64,000 bases of DNA from Spirosoma terrae (GCF_010435915.1 NZ_JAAFZH010000019.1:1-64000), one strand, 5' to 3'; numbered from the stretch's first letter, positions 36,982 to 47,801 are shown. Numbers and translations are program-made. The notes: generated by a model not told the origin, from the sequence alone.

Positions 36982-39495
36982 ATGGCGGAAGAAAATCCCG
37001 ACCTCGAATCTCCCAGTAACATTATTCCAATTACCATTGAGGACGAAATGCGCGGAGCCTACATTGATTATTCAATGTCGGTTATTATCTCGCGTGCTCT
37101 TCCCGACGTGCGCGATGGCCTGAAGCCTGTACACCGCCGGGTTCTATTTGGAATGGCTGAACTGGGGGTTAATTACAACAAACCCCATAAAAAATCGGCT
37201 CGTATCGTTGGTGAGGTTCTTGGTAAATATCACCCACACGGCGATTCATCGGTGTATGATACGATGGTCCGTATGGCCCAGGATTGGTCACTACGGTATC
37301 CGCTCGTTGATGGACAGGGTAATTTTGGGTCGATCGATGGCGACTCACCAGCGGCTATGCGATATACCGAAGCCCGGTTGAAACGTATCGCCGAAGAGCT
37401 GCTGACCGATATTTATAAAGAAACGGTTGATTTTCAACCTAACTTCGATGATTCGCTCGAAGAGCCGTCGGTAATGCCAGCCAAGCTGCCCAATCTGCTG
37501 TTAAACGGTTCATCGGGTATTGCTGTCGGTATGGCAACCAATATGGCACCGCACAACCTGACCGAAGTAGTTGACGGGATCATTGCTTATCTGGACAACA
37601 ACGACATTACGGTTGAAGAGTTGATGCAGTTCGTCAAGGCGCCCGACTTCCCAACCGGGGCTACCATTTATGGTATGGAAGGCGTTAAGTCAGCGTTCAA
37701 AACAGGCCGTGGACGGGTGGTTATGCGCGCGAATGCAACCATCGAAGAAAACAGAGGCAAAACCCAGATTATCGTTACGGACGTACCGTATATGGTTAAT
37801 AAAGCGGTGATGCTGGAGAAAACGGCTGAGCTCATCAACGACAAAAAGATCGAGGGTATCACGGCTTTCCGCGACGAATCGGACCGGGATGGGTTGCGCG
37901 TAGTGTATGATCTTCGGAAGGATGCCATTCCTAACGTCGTTCTGAATAACCTCTATAAGCATACGGCTCTGCAATCGTCGTTCAGTATCAATAACGTAGC
38001 ACTCGTAAAAGGGCGGCCGCTGTTATTGAATCTGAAGGATATGATGAAATACTACGTCGAACATCGTTTCGAAGTCGTTACCCGTCGTACCCAGTATGAA
38101 CTGCGCGAAGCCGAAAAACGAGCCCATATTCTGGAAGGCTTGTTAATTGCGCTGGATAATATTGACGCCGTTATCGAGCTGATTCGTTCGTCCCGCGATC
38201 CGGAAATTGCGAAGAATGGCCTGATGGATCGATTCTCGCTGAGCGAAATCCAGGCGAAAGCGATTCTGGAAATGCGTCTGCAGCGGCTGACGGGTCTGGA
38301 ACGGGATAAACTGCAGGCTGAATACGATGAGCTGATGCGCGAAATTGCTGATCTGCGCGAAATTCTGGCCAGTGAAGAACGCAAGCGGCAGGTTATCAAA
38401 GAAGAATTACAGGATCTGAGAGCCCGTTACGGAGACGAGCGTCGTACGCAGATCAATGCTCTCGGCGACGGCAACATCAGCGATTTGTCGTTGATCGCCG
38501 ATGAGGACATGATCATTACGATTTCGCACGAAGGCTATATCAAACGGACCCCAACCACCGAATATCGGTCGCAGGGTCGCGGGGGGGTAGGTGCTAAAGC
38601 AGTGGCTACGAAAGAGGAAGATTTTACGGAGCATCTGTTTACGGCGACAATGCACAATACCTTGCTGGCGTTCACTCAGAAAGGCCGGTTGTATTGGTTG
38701 CCAGTTTATGAATTGCCCGAAGGGTCGCGTACGTCGAAAGGTCGTCCGCTGGCTAACTTTATCAATATCGAATCCGATGATAAAGTCAGAGCGGTCATTA
38801 ACGTAACGGACCTGAAAAACGAAGACTACATCAACAATAATTACATTGTGATGTGTACTCGTCAGGGAACGATCAAGAAAACCATGCTGGAAGCCTTCTC
38901 GCGGCCCCGTCAGAATGGGATTATTGCTATCACGATTGATGAGGGCGATCAGTTGATCGGCGTTTGTCTGACCAACGGCGACAATGATATCGTGATCGCT
39001 TCCAGCGCCGGGAAGGCGGTGCGGTTCCACGAAAGCCGGGTGCGGCCTATGGGACGGACAGCGGCCGGGGTTCGTGGTATTTCGCTGGATGAAGAAGATG
39101 CAACGGCTCACGTAGTGGGGATGGTATGTATCGCTTCGTCGGAAGCTCAGTTGCTGGTGGTATCGGAGAAAGGTTACGGTAAACGGTCGGATATCGACGA
39201 ATACCGGATCACAAACCGGGGTGCCAAAGGTGTTGGTACGTTGAAAGTGACGGAGAAAGTCGGTCGTCTGGTTGCGATTCTCGACGTAGCAGACAACGAC
39301 GATCTAATGATTATTAACAAGTCAGGTATTGCCATTCGGACCCCAGTCAATGAGATCAGCGTTATTGGTCGAAACACCCAGGGAGTTCGTTTGATTAGCC
39401 TGCGCGACGGTGACGAAATCTCGTCAGTAACTAAAATTAAACAGGAAGAGGAAGTTGAATCAGGGGCCATTGTAACGGAAGAAACGCCCGAATAA
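36982..39495 (+). CDS. gyrA: DNA gyrase subunit A
   Basis: 837 residues from ATG 36982; an in-frame TTG at 36928 would add 18 non-homologous residues. Catalytic Tyr128 lies in [10 protein letters not shown]. The quinolone-determining region [14 protein letters not shown] has Ser89 and Asp93 at the positions of E. coli Ser83 and Asp87, the susceptible pattern. The C-terminal domain contains the GyrA-box-like QGRGGVG, which separates it from ParC. Gyrase introduces negative supercoils with GyrB, which is not in the window. A hairpin follows at 39517-39555. Confidence 0.98.
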   Translation: MAEENPDLESPSNIIPITIEDEMRGAYIDYSMSVIISRALPDVRDGLKPVHRRVLFGMAELGVNYNKPHKKSARIVGEVLGKYHPHGDSSVYDTMVRMAQDWSLRYPLVDGQGNFGSIDGDSPAAMRYTEARLKRIAEELLTDIYKETVDFQPNFDDSLEEPSVMPAKLPNLLLNGSSGIAVGMATNMAPHNLTEVVDGIIAYLDNNDITVEELMQFVKAPDFPTGATIYGMEGVKSAFKTGRGRVVMRANATIEENRGKTQIIVTDVPYMVNKAVMLEKTAELINDKKIEGITAFRDESDRDGLRVVYDLRKDAIPNVVLNNLYKHTALQSSFSINNVALVKGRPLLLNLKDMMKYYVEHRFEVVTRRTQYELREAEKRAHILEGLLIALDNIDAVIELIRSSRDPEIAKNGLMDRFSLSEIQAKAILEMRLQRLTGLERDKLQAEYDELMREIADLREILASEERKRQVIKEELQDLRARYGDERRTQINALGDGNISDLSLIADEDMIITISHEGYIKRTPTTEYRSQGRGGVGAKAVATKEEDFTEHLFTATMHNTLLAFTQKGRLYWLPVYELPEGSRTSKGRPLANFINIESDDKVRAVINVTDLKNEDYINNNYIVMCTRQGTIKKTMLEAFSRPRQNGIIAITIDEGDQLIGVCLTNGDNDIVIASSAGKAVRFHESRVRPMGRTAAGVRGISLDEEDATAHVVGMVCIASSEAQLLVVSEKGYGKRSDIDEYRITNRGAKGVGTLKVTEKVGRLVAILDVADNDDLMIINKSGIAIRTPVNEISVIGRNTQGVRLISLRDGDEISSVTKIKQEEEVESGAIVTEETPE

Positions 39496-39516
39496 CCTGA
39501 TAATTAGCCCATAAGC

Positions 39517-39555
39517 TGAGCCGCCTGTGCTGACACCAATCAGTCGGGCGGCTCA
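39517..39555 (+). terminator. Hairpin after gyrA
   Basis: Arms TGAGCCGCC (39517-39525) and GGCGGCTCA (39547-39555) perfect, 21-nt loop. No T-tract follows, so it may be a transcript-stabilising hairpin rather than an intrinsic terminator. Confidence 0.5.
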
Positions 39556-39638
39556 AACAATTTCGTGTCTGTCATGCTTATACAGACAGATTCCGTAATT
39601 TCGTTCCTGTAAATAAAACACACAACCCCATTTTACAC

Positions 39639-41096
39639 ATGAAATCAGTTTTTGTAGTACTTGTGGCATGTTGCCTGTCTGCAGGAGCCTATGCTCAAAA
39701 CGAGGGCGGGGCCAACGCTACGTTAGATGCAGCCCAGATGGATGCACTAAAGAAGGACAAAGAGAAGAGTGATAAGGATATTGCTGACGCAAAAGCTTCT
39801 ACGAAGGCTAGTACCTGGATGGATCGTGCCAAAACCTACCAGAATATTGCCGGTCAATATATCCGTGTCGACTCAGCTGCGGCTACGACGGCTTACGAAG
39901 CCTACAAAAAAGTAATTGAGCTGGATAAAGATAAGAAAGGTGGCCCAGGTCGGTTAGCTAAAGAAGCCGAAGAAGCCCTGAAGGGACAAGCTTTATACGG
40001 TGCTTTCATGCAGCAGGGTGTCGCAAAATTCCAGAATAAGAATTATGCCGATGCGATGAAAGCCATGTCGATGGCGGGAGAAATCAATCCGAAAGATACA
40101 CTGGCTCCTTTATATACAGCCATCGCGGCTCAGCAGGTTAAGGATAATGCAACGGCTAAAACGCAACTGGAAAAATACATGGCCGGTGGCGGTAAAGATG
40201 CGTCTATCTACGGATCGCTGGCTATGCTATATAGCGCCGACAATGAAGTAGATAAAGCGCTGGCTACGTTAGATAAAGGTATTGCTATCGCTCCTGGCAA
40301 TAAAGACCTGGCTAACGAGAAAATCAATATCATGCTACGTACGAATCGTATGGATGAAGCCATTGCGGGTATGAAAGCGATGGTTGAAAAAGATCCAAAC
40401 AACGTACAGAATCTGGTGAACCTGTCGATCATTTATAATAACATTGCTGATAAATCGAAAACTGAGATTAAAAAACTGGAAAGCGAAACCAAGAAAAGTG
40501 GTAACGCTGGCAAGCAGTTAGCCGATGCAAAAGGGATTCTGGAGACCTATAACGGTGAGGTAACCCGTCTGAGCGGCATGATTAAGAAACAGCCAAAGAA
40601 TGCTGCCGAACTGAAACGTCAGCTGGCTGACGTACAGAAACGGGCTACTGAACAAAAAGCAACGATCGCTCAGTTAGAGGCTGATGCTAAAGCGGCCGCT
40701 GCCAATGCGTCGGCTAGTGCCGATAGCGAAAAACGGTTGGCTGAGTTGAAATCGAAATATGAGCAGGACAAAAAGCAGGAGAAAGATTACCTGAAGAAAG
40801 CCCTGGCTATCGACGCTAACAACTACGACGCCAATTTCAACATGGGTGTTTTCTACTTCAACGAAGCGGTTGAAATGAAGAATACCGTTGATCGGATGGA
40901 TATGGCTGAATACAGCAAGAATGGTAAGGAGCTGGATGGTAAGGTATGTGGCAAGTTCAAACAGGCACTTCCTTTCTTTACAAAAGCAAAATCCATCAAA
41001 GAAGAGGATATTGTTACCGAGAACCTGACGAACACGCAAAATATTCTGAAGCAATACGAGGAGAAAAAAGTAACCTGTATTGATGCTACGGAATAA
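39639..41096 (+). CDS. Secreted TPR-repeat protein with coiled-coil segment
   Basis: 485 residues. Signal peptide (MKSVFVVLVACCLSAGAYAQ). TPR-like helical repeats at about 110-280 (for example LYGAFMQQGVAKFQNKNYADAMKAMSMAGEINP) and near 380-440. A charged coiled-coil of Lys/Glu/Ala (about 285-375) joins them. Likely periplasmic or outer-membrane associated; partner unknown. The 3' end shares a strong bidirectional terminator with DoxX. An approximate TAnnTTTG match (TAATTTCG) lies upstream near 39597. Confidence 0.85.
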   Translation: MKSVFVVLVACCLSAGAYAQNEGGANATLDAAQMDALKKDKEKSDKDIADAKASTKASTWMDRAKTYQNIAGQYIRVDSAAATTAYEAYKKVIELDKDKKGGPGRLAKEAEEALKGQALYGAFMQQGVAKFQNKNYADAMKAMSMAGEINPKDTLAPLYTAIAAQQVKDNATAKTQLEKYMAGGGKDASIYGSLAMLYSADNEVDKALATLDKGIAIAPGNKDLANEKINIMLRTNRMDEAIAGMKAMVEKDPNNVQNLVNLSIIYNNIADKSKTEIKKLESETKKSGNAGKQLADAKGILETYNGEVTRLSGMIKKQPKNAAELKRQLADVQKRATEQKATIAQLEADAKAAAANASASADSEKRLAELKSKYEQDKKQEKDYLKKALAIDANNYDANFNMGVFYFNEAVEMKNTVDRMDMAEYSKNGKELDGKVCGKFKQALPFFTKAKSIKEEDIVTENLTNTQNILKQYEEKKVTCIDATE

Positions 41097-41108
41097 GTCG
41101 TACAGATC

Positions 41109-41153
41109 AACAAAAAAGGGGGCTGACACATTGTGTCAGCCCCCTTTTTTGTT
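41109..41153. terminator. Bidirectional terminator between TPR and DoxX genes
   Basis: Perfect 21-bp arms with core GGGGGCTGACAC/GTGTCAGCCCCC and flanking A6/T6, three-base loop (att). It lies between convergent genes. Confidence 0.93.
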
Positions 41154-41204
41154 GAATAGCAGTAAACCGATGAGCTACATACTGTAAACGAAGCAGGAGA
41201 GGAG

Positions 41205-41621
41205 CTAAGACCGGTGTTTAAACAATAGCGCATCCAGACTAAATGCTCCAGGACCAAGCAGGAGACTCGTAATGTAACCGATCAGTAGTGCAAAACCTGC
41301 TGATCCATCGCCCACAATGTCCCCGTCGTGAGCGAGAAAAATAATAACCAGTGCCGTAATAATCAGCGGAATCAGGACCAGCCGGGTCAGCAGACCCACC
41401 ATCAGCAAAATAGAACAGAAGAATTCGGCTCCAATCGCCAGAATCAGGGAAGCAGACATGCTTAAGCCCATAAAACTCATAAAGGAAGTTTGATAGTCAG
41501 CAAAGTGCATCAATTTGTCGTAGCCGTGGGGAATCATGGCTATGCCCAGACCAAGGCGTAACCATAGTGTAGCGGTGTTCACGGTCGAGTCTGTGTAACG
41601 GGTAGGTTGTATAAATTGCAT
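41205..41621 (-). CDS. DoxX-family membrane protein
   Basis: 138 residues with four predicted transmembrane helices and DoxX motifs: LRLGLGIAMIPHGYDKLMHF near the N-terminus and LILAIGAEFFCSILLMVGLLTRL in the middle. The family is of unknown precise function, linked to redox or membrane stress in some organisms. It starts downstream of the outer membrane receptor gene with a gap of 53 bp on the same strand, so it may be co-transcribed. Confidence 0.9.
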   Translation of the reverse strand: MQFIQPTRYTDSTVNTATLWLRLGLGIAMIPHGYDKLMHFADYQTSFMSFMGLSMSASLILAIGAEFFCSILLMVGLLTRLVLIPLIITALVIIFLAHDGDIVGDGSAGFALLIGYITSLLLGPGAFSLDALLFKHRS

Positions 41622-41674
41622 TGTATGAATTGGTTAGATAACGATTCGTTGTGTTTTGAGTAAAAAAGAACCCA

Positions 41675-44131
41675 TTATTTTGATCGGGTGTCGTCGTTGG
41701 TAATTTTCCGAACGGGCTCATCAGGGGCGCTACGTACCTGACCAAACTGCCAGCTAAAGGTTAATTTCAACGAACGGGTGAAATATTGATTAGCGGTATA
41801 AGCCCGGAACGTAGCAGACTGCGACTCATTCTGCTGGCGGAATGGGTATGTAAATGGATTATTAATCCCCAGTGTAAGATTGGCTTTTTTATCCCAGAAT
41901 TCTTTGCGAACAGCCAGACTGTAATCGTACCAGGCTGAATTTTTTCCCTGCAACAGTATCCAGCCGGTGCTATATATGCCATTGGCCTGTAGGGTGTACT
42001 GGCGTGGTAACTGATATGCCAGGTTCAACGTGAACTGCCAGAGCCAGCCCGAGTTCTGTACCTGTAAAGCCGGGCTGTTGAACTGGGCGTAATAAAATTC
42101 ACCCCCGCCATTTATCTTCCAGTTTCGGCCCAGTTGTCCAGCCGCGTTTATATTCAGACCTGTTCGTTCATTTCGCGCTACGTTCTGTCGGGTGGTTAGG
42201 GAGACCCCTGATGTATCGACACTTCGCACATCGTCGATAGAGTTGTCCGTTTGTCGGCGATATAAAGCCAGGTTCAGATAGGCTCCTTTTGGGGTGGTCA
42301 GGCTGTATGAGATTTCGGTAAGATGGGCCAGCTCGGGACGGAGTTGGCGATTGCCTGCCATCAGGTTTTTAGGATCGCTTGCATTGATATACGGATTCAG
42401 GTCCCAGATCATGGGGCGCGAAATCCGCTGTGTATACGTTAGTTTAACCGATTGCTGTTCTGTGAGTTGCTTTGAGAGAATAATACTGGGGATAAAATTG
42501 GTAAACTGAACCCGAAACGGGGATATACTATGCTTAAACTGACCGCTCATAGTCGTGTTTTCCAGCCGGGTTCCGAGTTGAAGCGTCCAAAAGGTCCGGT
42601 TAACCAGCTTCAGAGAGGCATAACCCGCAGCGACCTGCTGATCATACGTAAACGTATTGGATCGGTCTGTACTGAGTAGGAGTAAGGCAACATTGTCTGG
42701 CTGACTGGTGTAGACTTCGTAGAGGCTGCTCACATCCCGACGTACCATTTTTGCACCCACTTCAAACACCTGCTGGCCATTTCGTGAGAATGGGTGGATG
42801 TAATCGATTTGCCAGGTCCACTGCGGATTATGACTGCGATTTGTGCTCGTTTCCCGATACAGGGGCTGCTCGGTCAAGCTGAACTGATTGCTGGAGTAAT
42901 GGGAGTTATCGAAGGTGTAGCTATATTGGCCGAGGAAGCTAAGTTCCTGTTTCGGTTTTCGAAAAGCGCGGGTGTAGGCGAGGTTTCCTTCAATATTGCC
43001 AAATGGGTTTTGCTGGTCGACTACCTGATTATATTCCTGCGTGACCCGGTTCTCGGCATTCCGAAACCTATAAAAACCGGTATTGGAAGTAGGCCAGGCC
43101 CCCCCCCAACTGCTGATAGACAGATTGACCCGGTTCAGTGTGTCGAAGGCATACTCCATGCTCAAATCTCCGAACCAGCCCGGGTGTATATTATTGGCAC
43201 TGGTTCGCTGAAACAACTCTCCAGCCGTTTGGCCATTCACCAGCGACGTACGCGTTACGTCAATAATACTCTTTTCGCGCTCGGCATTGGTGTTGCCCGA
43301 AAACGTCAGGCCAAATTTGTCACGCTTCAACCCGTAGCTACCGCCCAGCGACTGCACGTAATTACCAGCCGTTACGTCCAGACTTCCGTTGGAACCTTTC
43401 AACTGTTTTTTTGTAATGATGTTAATGACTCCACCAGCTCCTTCTGCATCATAGCGGGCTGCCGGGCTGGTGATTACTTCGACCGACTGAATTGTATTAG
43501 CCGGAATCATTTTCAGTGCTTCACTCAAGTTTCGGGCCAGCAGACCCGATGGACGACCATTCAGTAATACTTTTATACTGGAACTTCCCCGAATTTGAAC
43601 GTTACCCGATACGTCGACGGTGAGCATAGGAGCTTTTCGTAACACATCAACCGCTGTACCGCCTTTGTTGGTAATGTCGCTACCTGCATTATACACCAGT
43701 CGGTCGGATTTTTCTTCAATCAGTGCTTTTTGCGAGGTTACTCGAACTTCGTTCAGTTGACGACTTTCGGGCCGAAGCAAGAGACGGCCCAGGGAACGGA
43801 CGGGTTGGCTGGAGGTAAGAGAAAGGCCGGTTAGGATTCGAGGCTGGTAGCCGACATACGTAATTTGTAATCCATAGGTGCCAAGGGCCAATTCTGAAAA
43901 GGTAAAATGACCTGCATCATTGGTGGTCTGGCCGGTCAATATCGTTCCGGTTTCGGACAGGAGCGCTACCGTTGCGAACGGCACGGGTAAATGGGTCGTG
44001 GAGTCTACTAGAGTACTAGTTATCTGTCCCTTAGCGGTTGAGTTGGACTGATTAGTGGGTAATTGCTGTCCTTTTGCCGAGATTACGGCCAATAAAAAGG
44101 AAACGATAAAAAAGAAACGTCGTGTATGCAT
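41675..44131 (-). CDS. TonB-dependent outer membrane beta-barrel receptor
   Basis: 818 residues. Signal peptide (to about SAKGQ), carboxypeptidase-regulatory-like domain (TSTLVDSTTHLPVPFATVALL), a TonB plug (NEVRVTSQKALIEEKSDRLVYN, with SVEVITSPAARYDAEGAGGVINI) and a barrel of the outer-membrane beta-barrel family 3 type. It lacks a SusD partner, which marks a different class from SusC. Divergent from the LytS kinase across 175 bp. The neighbouring kinase/regulator may control it; this is inferred from divergence only. Confidence 0.92.
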   Translation of the reverse strand: MHTRRFFFIVSFLLAVISAKGQQLPTNQSNSTAKGQITSTLVDSTTHLPVPFATVALLSETGTILTGQTTNDAGHFTFSELALGTYGLQITYVGYQPRILTGLSLTSSQPVRSLGRLLLRPESRQLNEVRVTSQKALIEEKSDRLVYNAGSDITNKGGTAVDVLRKAPMLTVDVSGNVQIRGSSSIKVLLNGRPSGLLARNLSEALKMIPANTIQSVEVITSPAARYDAEGAGGVINIITKKQLKGSNGSLDVTAGNYVQSLGGSYGLKRDKFGLTFSGNTNAEREKSIIDVTRTSLVNGQTAGELFQRTSANNIHPGWFGDLSMEYAFDTLNRVNLSISSWGGAWPTSNTGFYRFRNAENRVTQEYNQVVDQQNPFGNIEGNLAYTRAFRKPKQELSFLGQYSYTFDNSHYSSNQFSLTEQPLYRETSTNRSHNPQWTWQIDYIHPFSRNGQQVFEVGAKMVRRDVSSLYEVYTSQPDNVALLLLSTDRSNTFTYDQQVAAGYASLKLVNRTFWTLQLGTRLENTTMSGQFKHSISPFRVQFTNFIPSIILSKQLTEQQSVKLTYTQRISRPMIWDLNPYINASDPKNLMAGNRQLRPELAHLTEISYSLTTPKGAYLNLALYRRQTDNSIDDVRSVDTSGVSLTTRQNVARNERTGLNINAAGQLGRNWKINGGGEFYYAQFNSPALQVQNSGWLWQFTLNLAYQLPRQYTLQANGIYSTGWILLQGKNSAWYDYSLAVRKEFWDKKANLTLGINNPFTYPFRQQNESQSATFRAYTANQYFTRSLKLTFSWQFGQVRSAPDEPVRKITNDDTRSK

Positions 44132-44306
44132 CAGTACTGAACAGATGATTATAACGGGTCATCTGACTGCAAAGTACGATGTTGCTCTCGGGAAAAGGCG
44201 GCTAAAAATGACAAACCTACCCTTTTGAATGACGTATTCAGTTGGTCATATTGAATTGGATTGTCGGCTAACATTCAGTTTTTTTGTTTAAAAATAGGGG
44301 AGAAGG

Positions 44307-45368
44307 ATGAGCTGGTTTAATGAGAGTAGAAAACAAAAAGTCTGGTTACGGGAAGCGTTGGCTTTTGTGTTTCTATTTGTACTAATGTCGCTAAACTCTT
44401 GGAACCGGCTCACTTCCTGGAATGATGTTGGCCGGGCTTTACTTTTTTTTCTGACGTTATATAGTCAGGCTCAGTTTCACCGCTTTGTGTTATTTCCATT
44501 GCTGTTTAGCAATCAGATTAAACGGTACGTTGTATGGACTATTCCGGCGTTGATAGTCGGTAGTTTTTTGGTGTACGGCGTGAATCATTGGCTTTATCCA
44601 GAGGCCTGCCCGATTGAGGAATGGCGCGAGACGGGACTTTTTTTGCTCGCGACCTATCTGGTTAGTCTGATGGTGCTCGTTGGTGTTTTTCTCATTCAGC
44701 GCTTTTATCAGCAGCAGCAAGAACGACATACCGACCAGTTGCTTTATCAGGATGAGCAAATCCGATTTTTACACGCGCAGCTTAATCCACATTTTTTCTT
44801 CAACACCCTGAATAATCTATACGGAATTAGCCTGCAAGAACCCGGTCGGATGCCCGACTTGCTGATGCAGTTATCGAAGCTGATGCGGTATCAGGTCGAA
44901 AGTAGCCGACGGTCATGGGTTTCGCTTCAGCAAGAGGTCGAATTCATTACCAGCTACGTTACGTTGGAGCAGGAACGATTAGGAAAAAGGTGCCAGATCA
45001 GGTATACGTATCCAACTGATGAACATCAGCTACAAACGTACCAGATGGCTCCATTGCTGTTGATGCCATTGGTCGAAAATGCATTTAAACACGGTACAGG
45101 CGATATCAAAGGTTGTTTTGTGGATATTAGCCTTCAACTCCGGGATGATCGTTTGTATTTGTTCATTGAAAATTCGCTTTCCAGTCAAAAACTCAGCGGA
45201 ACATCTACGGGATTGGGCTTACATAATACCCGACAACGGCTCGATATGTTGTATCCCGACAAATATCTGTTGACATTAATTCAGGAATCCGACCGCTACA
45301 GCACTCAGTTAGAAATTCAACTAGCCACCCGATCCGATGCTCAAGCCGTTGCGCTGTTTACTTATTGA
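44307..45368 (+). CDS. LytS-type sensor histidine kinase
   Basis: 353 residues with four N-terminal transmembrane helices (about 13-135), then the His_kinase domain with His162 in QLNPHFFFNTLNN. The ATPase follows, with N-box PLVENAFKHGT and G-box GTSTGLGLHN. No periplasmic sensor domain is apparent. Its start is preceded by an AGGGGAGAAGG stretch, a rare strong ribosome site here. The 3' end overlaps the regulator gene by 32 bp, so the two are co-translated. Confidence 0.95.
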   Translation: MSWFNESRKQKVWLREALAFVFLFVLMSLNSWNRLTSWNDVGRALLFFLTLYSQAQFHRFVLFPLLFSNQIKRYVVWTIPALIVGSFLVYGVNHWLYPEACPIEEWRETGLFLLATYLVSLMVLVGVFLIQRFYQQQQERHTDQLLYQDEQIRFLHAQLNPHFFFNTLNNLYGISLQEPGRMPDLLMQLSKLMRYQVESSRRSWVSLQQEVEFITSYVTLEQERLGKRCQIRYTYPTDEHQLQTYQMAPLLLMPLVENAFKHGTGDIKGCFVDISLQLRDDRLYLFIENSLSSQKLSGTSTGLGLHNTRQRLDMLYPDKYLLTLIQESDRYSTQLEIQLATRSDAQAVALFTY

Positions 45369-46041
45369 CGATGAACAGGCTGCCCACTACGTATTGCAGC
45401 ATTATATTGAGCAGGTTGATCAGTTGACGCTGGTGGGGGATTGCTATGATGCTCTGGAAGCGATTAATTTTTTACACCGACAGCCGGTCGATTTGCTGTT
45501 TCTGGATATCAACCTGCCGCAAATCAATGGGTTACAGCTCCTGCAAACGTTAGTTAATCCACCCCGCGTTATTCTCACTACTGCCTATTCGGAATTTGCC
45601 CTGCAAAGTTATGAATACGCAGTGGTCGATTACTTACTCAAACCCATTGAGTTTCCCCGTTTCCTGAAAGCGATTGATAAAGTCATCAAAACGAGTGCTG
45701 ATCAACAACCGCCAGCGATTCCTGTTGTTGCCGAACAGTCGATGATGGTGAAGGTGGATACCGATTGGGTGCGTCTCGCCTTTAGCAGCCTTGATTATAT
45801 ACAAAGCTGGGGGAATTATGTCAAACTCTTTACGGAGCAACACGTTTACGTAGCGTCGATGACTATGACAGAAGTGGAGCGGAGGTTACCATCTGAGCAA
45901 TTTATTCGGATCCATAAATCCTATCTGGTTCCCCTGTCTAAAATTCAGCGAATGAGCGGTAATGAGATTTTTATCCGCGATACGGCTCTACCTGTTGGAC
46001 TAACGTATCGTCGTGAATTGATCGAACGGCTGAAATCGTAA
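45337..46041 (+). CDS. LytTR-family response regulator
   Basis: 234 residues. Receiver domain (1-125) with Asp11/Asp12, phosphoacceptor Asp57 in LLFLDINLP, and Lys near 105 in YLLKPIEF. Then the LytTR DNA-binding domain (about 135-234, LDYIQSWGNYVKLFTEQHVYVASMTMTEVE, IRIHKSYLVPLSKI). It forms a two-component pair with the overlapping kinase. A hairpin of alternating AT (46058-46080) follows the stop. Confidence 0.95.
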   Translation: MLKPLRCLLIDDEQAAHYVLQHYIEQVDQLTLVGDCYDALEAINFLHRQPVDLLFLDINLPQINGLQLLQTLVNPPRVILTTAYSEFALQSYEYAVVDYLLKPIEFPRFLKAIDKVIKTSADQQPPAIPVVAEQSMMVKVDTDWVRLAFSSLDYIQSWGNYVKLFTEQHVYVASMTMTEVERRLPSEQFIRIHKSYLVPLSKIQRMSGNEIFIRDTALPVGLTYRRELIERLKS

Positions 46042-46614
46042 TGTCGAAGAGAGTTCTATATGTAGATATATATCTATATATCAGTGTGTTATGTTGGTGG
46101 TTTGTTCGATGGGCATTACAGCTTATTGATGCTTAGTACCGTAACTAATTAGGGGAAGAGGTTGACCCAGAATAGACTACCATGATTACTGGATGAGCCA
46201 ATGAAAGTGTTCACGGATTTCGGTGTCAAGTAAGGTTATCGCTAGTGGATGATGCTTTCGTCAGACTTTTATCACAATCCGTTGTGTCCGTAGTAAATCT
46301 GTTGGATTGAAAAGAGCGGTGGGGTTATTGCTGATTTAGTCATGTATATGGCTACTAGTACGATTTTTTTGCCGCATAGTTTTCGAATTGTATGTTAGTT
46401 AGATGTATCATCATCGGAAGTATGTACTGAACGATGATGATTCAGGTATAAAAATAATTTCGTTCAATTCCTTTGAAGCATGTTGAGATACTATAGCTAC
46501 TTATTACTTTCAGTCTACTTGAGCATAGAAGGGGAAATTCTGAACATATAGGAAGTATTGGGTGGTGAAATAAATATTACTTAACATAATATAAATTATA
46601 CAACAAATGAAATA
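46042..46614. other. Gene-poor AT-rich stretch after the LytTR gene
   Basis: About 570 bp without a supportable ORF. It holds an AT palindrome near 46058-46080 that may act as terminator. The rest shows no recognised RNA or repeat; short in-frame scraps are interrupted by stops. Confidence 0.4.
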
Positions 46615-47188
46615 AACTATTCCTAACTCAGCCGGCGTCATGAATCGCAAGGTCTGGTGAGGCCGTTCTTGTTGTATTCCGCAAAAATCGAGTGACTCGT
46701 CGGGCAGTAAATAATAATCGATCTCGATGCCATAAGCCTACCGATTGTAGTCGTCTACTACATTCAGGGTACGAAACTTATACCCGCCGGTTAAGTTATC
46801 CGATGTAAAATTCAGTGACCGCTCCGGCGGTCCGGCAGCACTGATTGCAAGCCGTTGCTTGGGCAGCGGTTCACGTACAGCATCAGGGAGTCGTTTTTTG
46901 GCTCGTTGTCTTAAACTTAACACTAACTTTCTGAACAGCCGCCTGACTCGCTTATGATTCGCAAGTTCTCCCTGCTTGCGCAACCGCCGATAAATTTTAA
47001 GCCACACCCCAATGCTTATGCCGCCGAGCCAACTGCTCGATCCGGCCGGCCAACATTTTATCCTTGTCTTTAATGACTGCTGGTTCAGCCAGCACATTTC
47101 GACTTAGCCCCACCCAACTACAGGCTTTATGTTGACGAATCCGCTTGTGATCAATCATCCATCTTTTGTTAACCGCGCTTATGAACAA
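46615..47188 (-). pseudogene. Degraded IS3-family transposase (OrfB) remnant
   Basis: Minus-strand reading gives N-terminal KRWMIDHKRIRQHKACSWVGLSRN and ARRHKHWGV in one frame. A frameshift near 47010 leads to KIYRRLRKQGELANHKRVRRL and FRTLNVVDDYNR in another. After a stop the frame continues as GIEIDYYLLPDES, then a large deletion, then ERPHQTLRFMTPAELG. The first catalytic Asp of the DDE triad is Asn (RSLNFTSD), and the second Asp and Glu regions are missing. No terminal inverted repeats were identified. Clearly dead. Confidence 0.85.
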
Positions 47189-47801
47189 AACAGTGTATTT
47201 GATCTATCCTTAGCGGGTACATCGATTCATGCCGATTACCTATCTGGGATCTTATATATTACTACGGCCTTTTGAATCCAGAAGTTGTAAAGTGCTGCTA
47301 TAGTAATAGAATGCTGACAGCAATCTTACTTGAGGTTTACCATATTGTATAGGGTTCAAAGCTTCGCTACTCTTTGCATAAACTTGTGTCCAGTACACCT
47401 CCCGAATGTTTCAGAACGTATTGGTTAGCCTTGAGCGGTATTGAAGAAAACGGGTACATTTTGGATTCCAGTAATTTAAAATCTTGAGAACTTAACGTGG
47501 AATTTCGATTTAATCCACATAGATATCAACAAGTTATCCACGTGGAACACTAAAGTGTTGCTTTACAACGAGTTATGTTTTTTGTGACCAAAACCCCCTT
47601 AATTAGCTGTATAAGGGCTTTTTTATGATTTTAGGTTTACCTGTTAATCCGAGGAGTAGTAGTGGTCAAGTAAAACTTTACTGTATAAATAGCACTAGAA
47701 TACCCTATTTATTTTGTATTAATATCATATGTTTATTTATTTATATAAAATGGATTGTTACTGACAACAATACGGTAGTAATGATCAAAAAAAACTACTT
47801 G
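47189..47801. other. Intergenic region with parS-like and DnaA-box-like sites
   Basis: 613 bp without a convincing gene. Nothing is recognised from 47189 to 47490 besides short stop-ridden frames. From 47495 to 47555 it has the parS-like palindrome and the two DnaA-box-like sites. An imperfect hairpin CCCTTA (47596-47601) / TAAGGG (47611-47616) with T-run follows near 47591-47624. Confidence 0.5.
47511..47549. other. DnaA-box-like pair overlapping a parS-like palindrome
   Basis: TAATCCACA at 47511-47519 and TTATCCACG at 47534-47542 each match the DnaA box TTATCCACA in 8 of 9 positions. The second overlaps TTATCCACGTGGAACA (47534-47549), which matches TGTTCCACGTGGAACA, a known parS variant, in 14 of 16 positions. 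The core CCACGTGG is palindromic. Confidence 0.4.

Noticed and set aside
38407-39111. 234-residue minus-strand frame inside gyrA
   Set aside because: Shadow of gyrA; no start context or motif.
47534-47549. Chromosomal origin of replication at the parS-like site
   Set aside because: Only two imperfect DnaA boxes and no dnaA or AT-unwinding element visible; kept only as a site worth checking.
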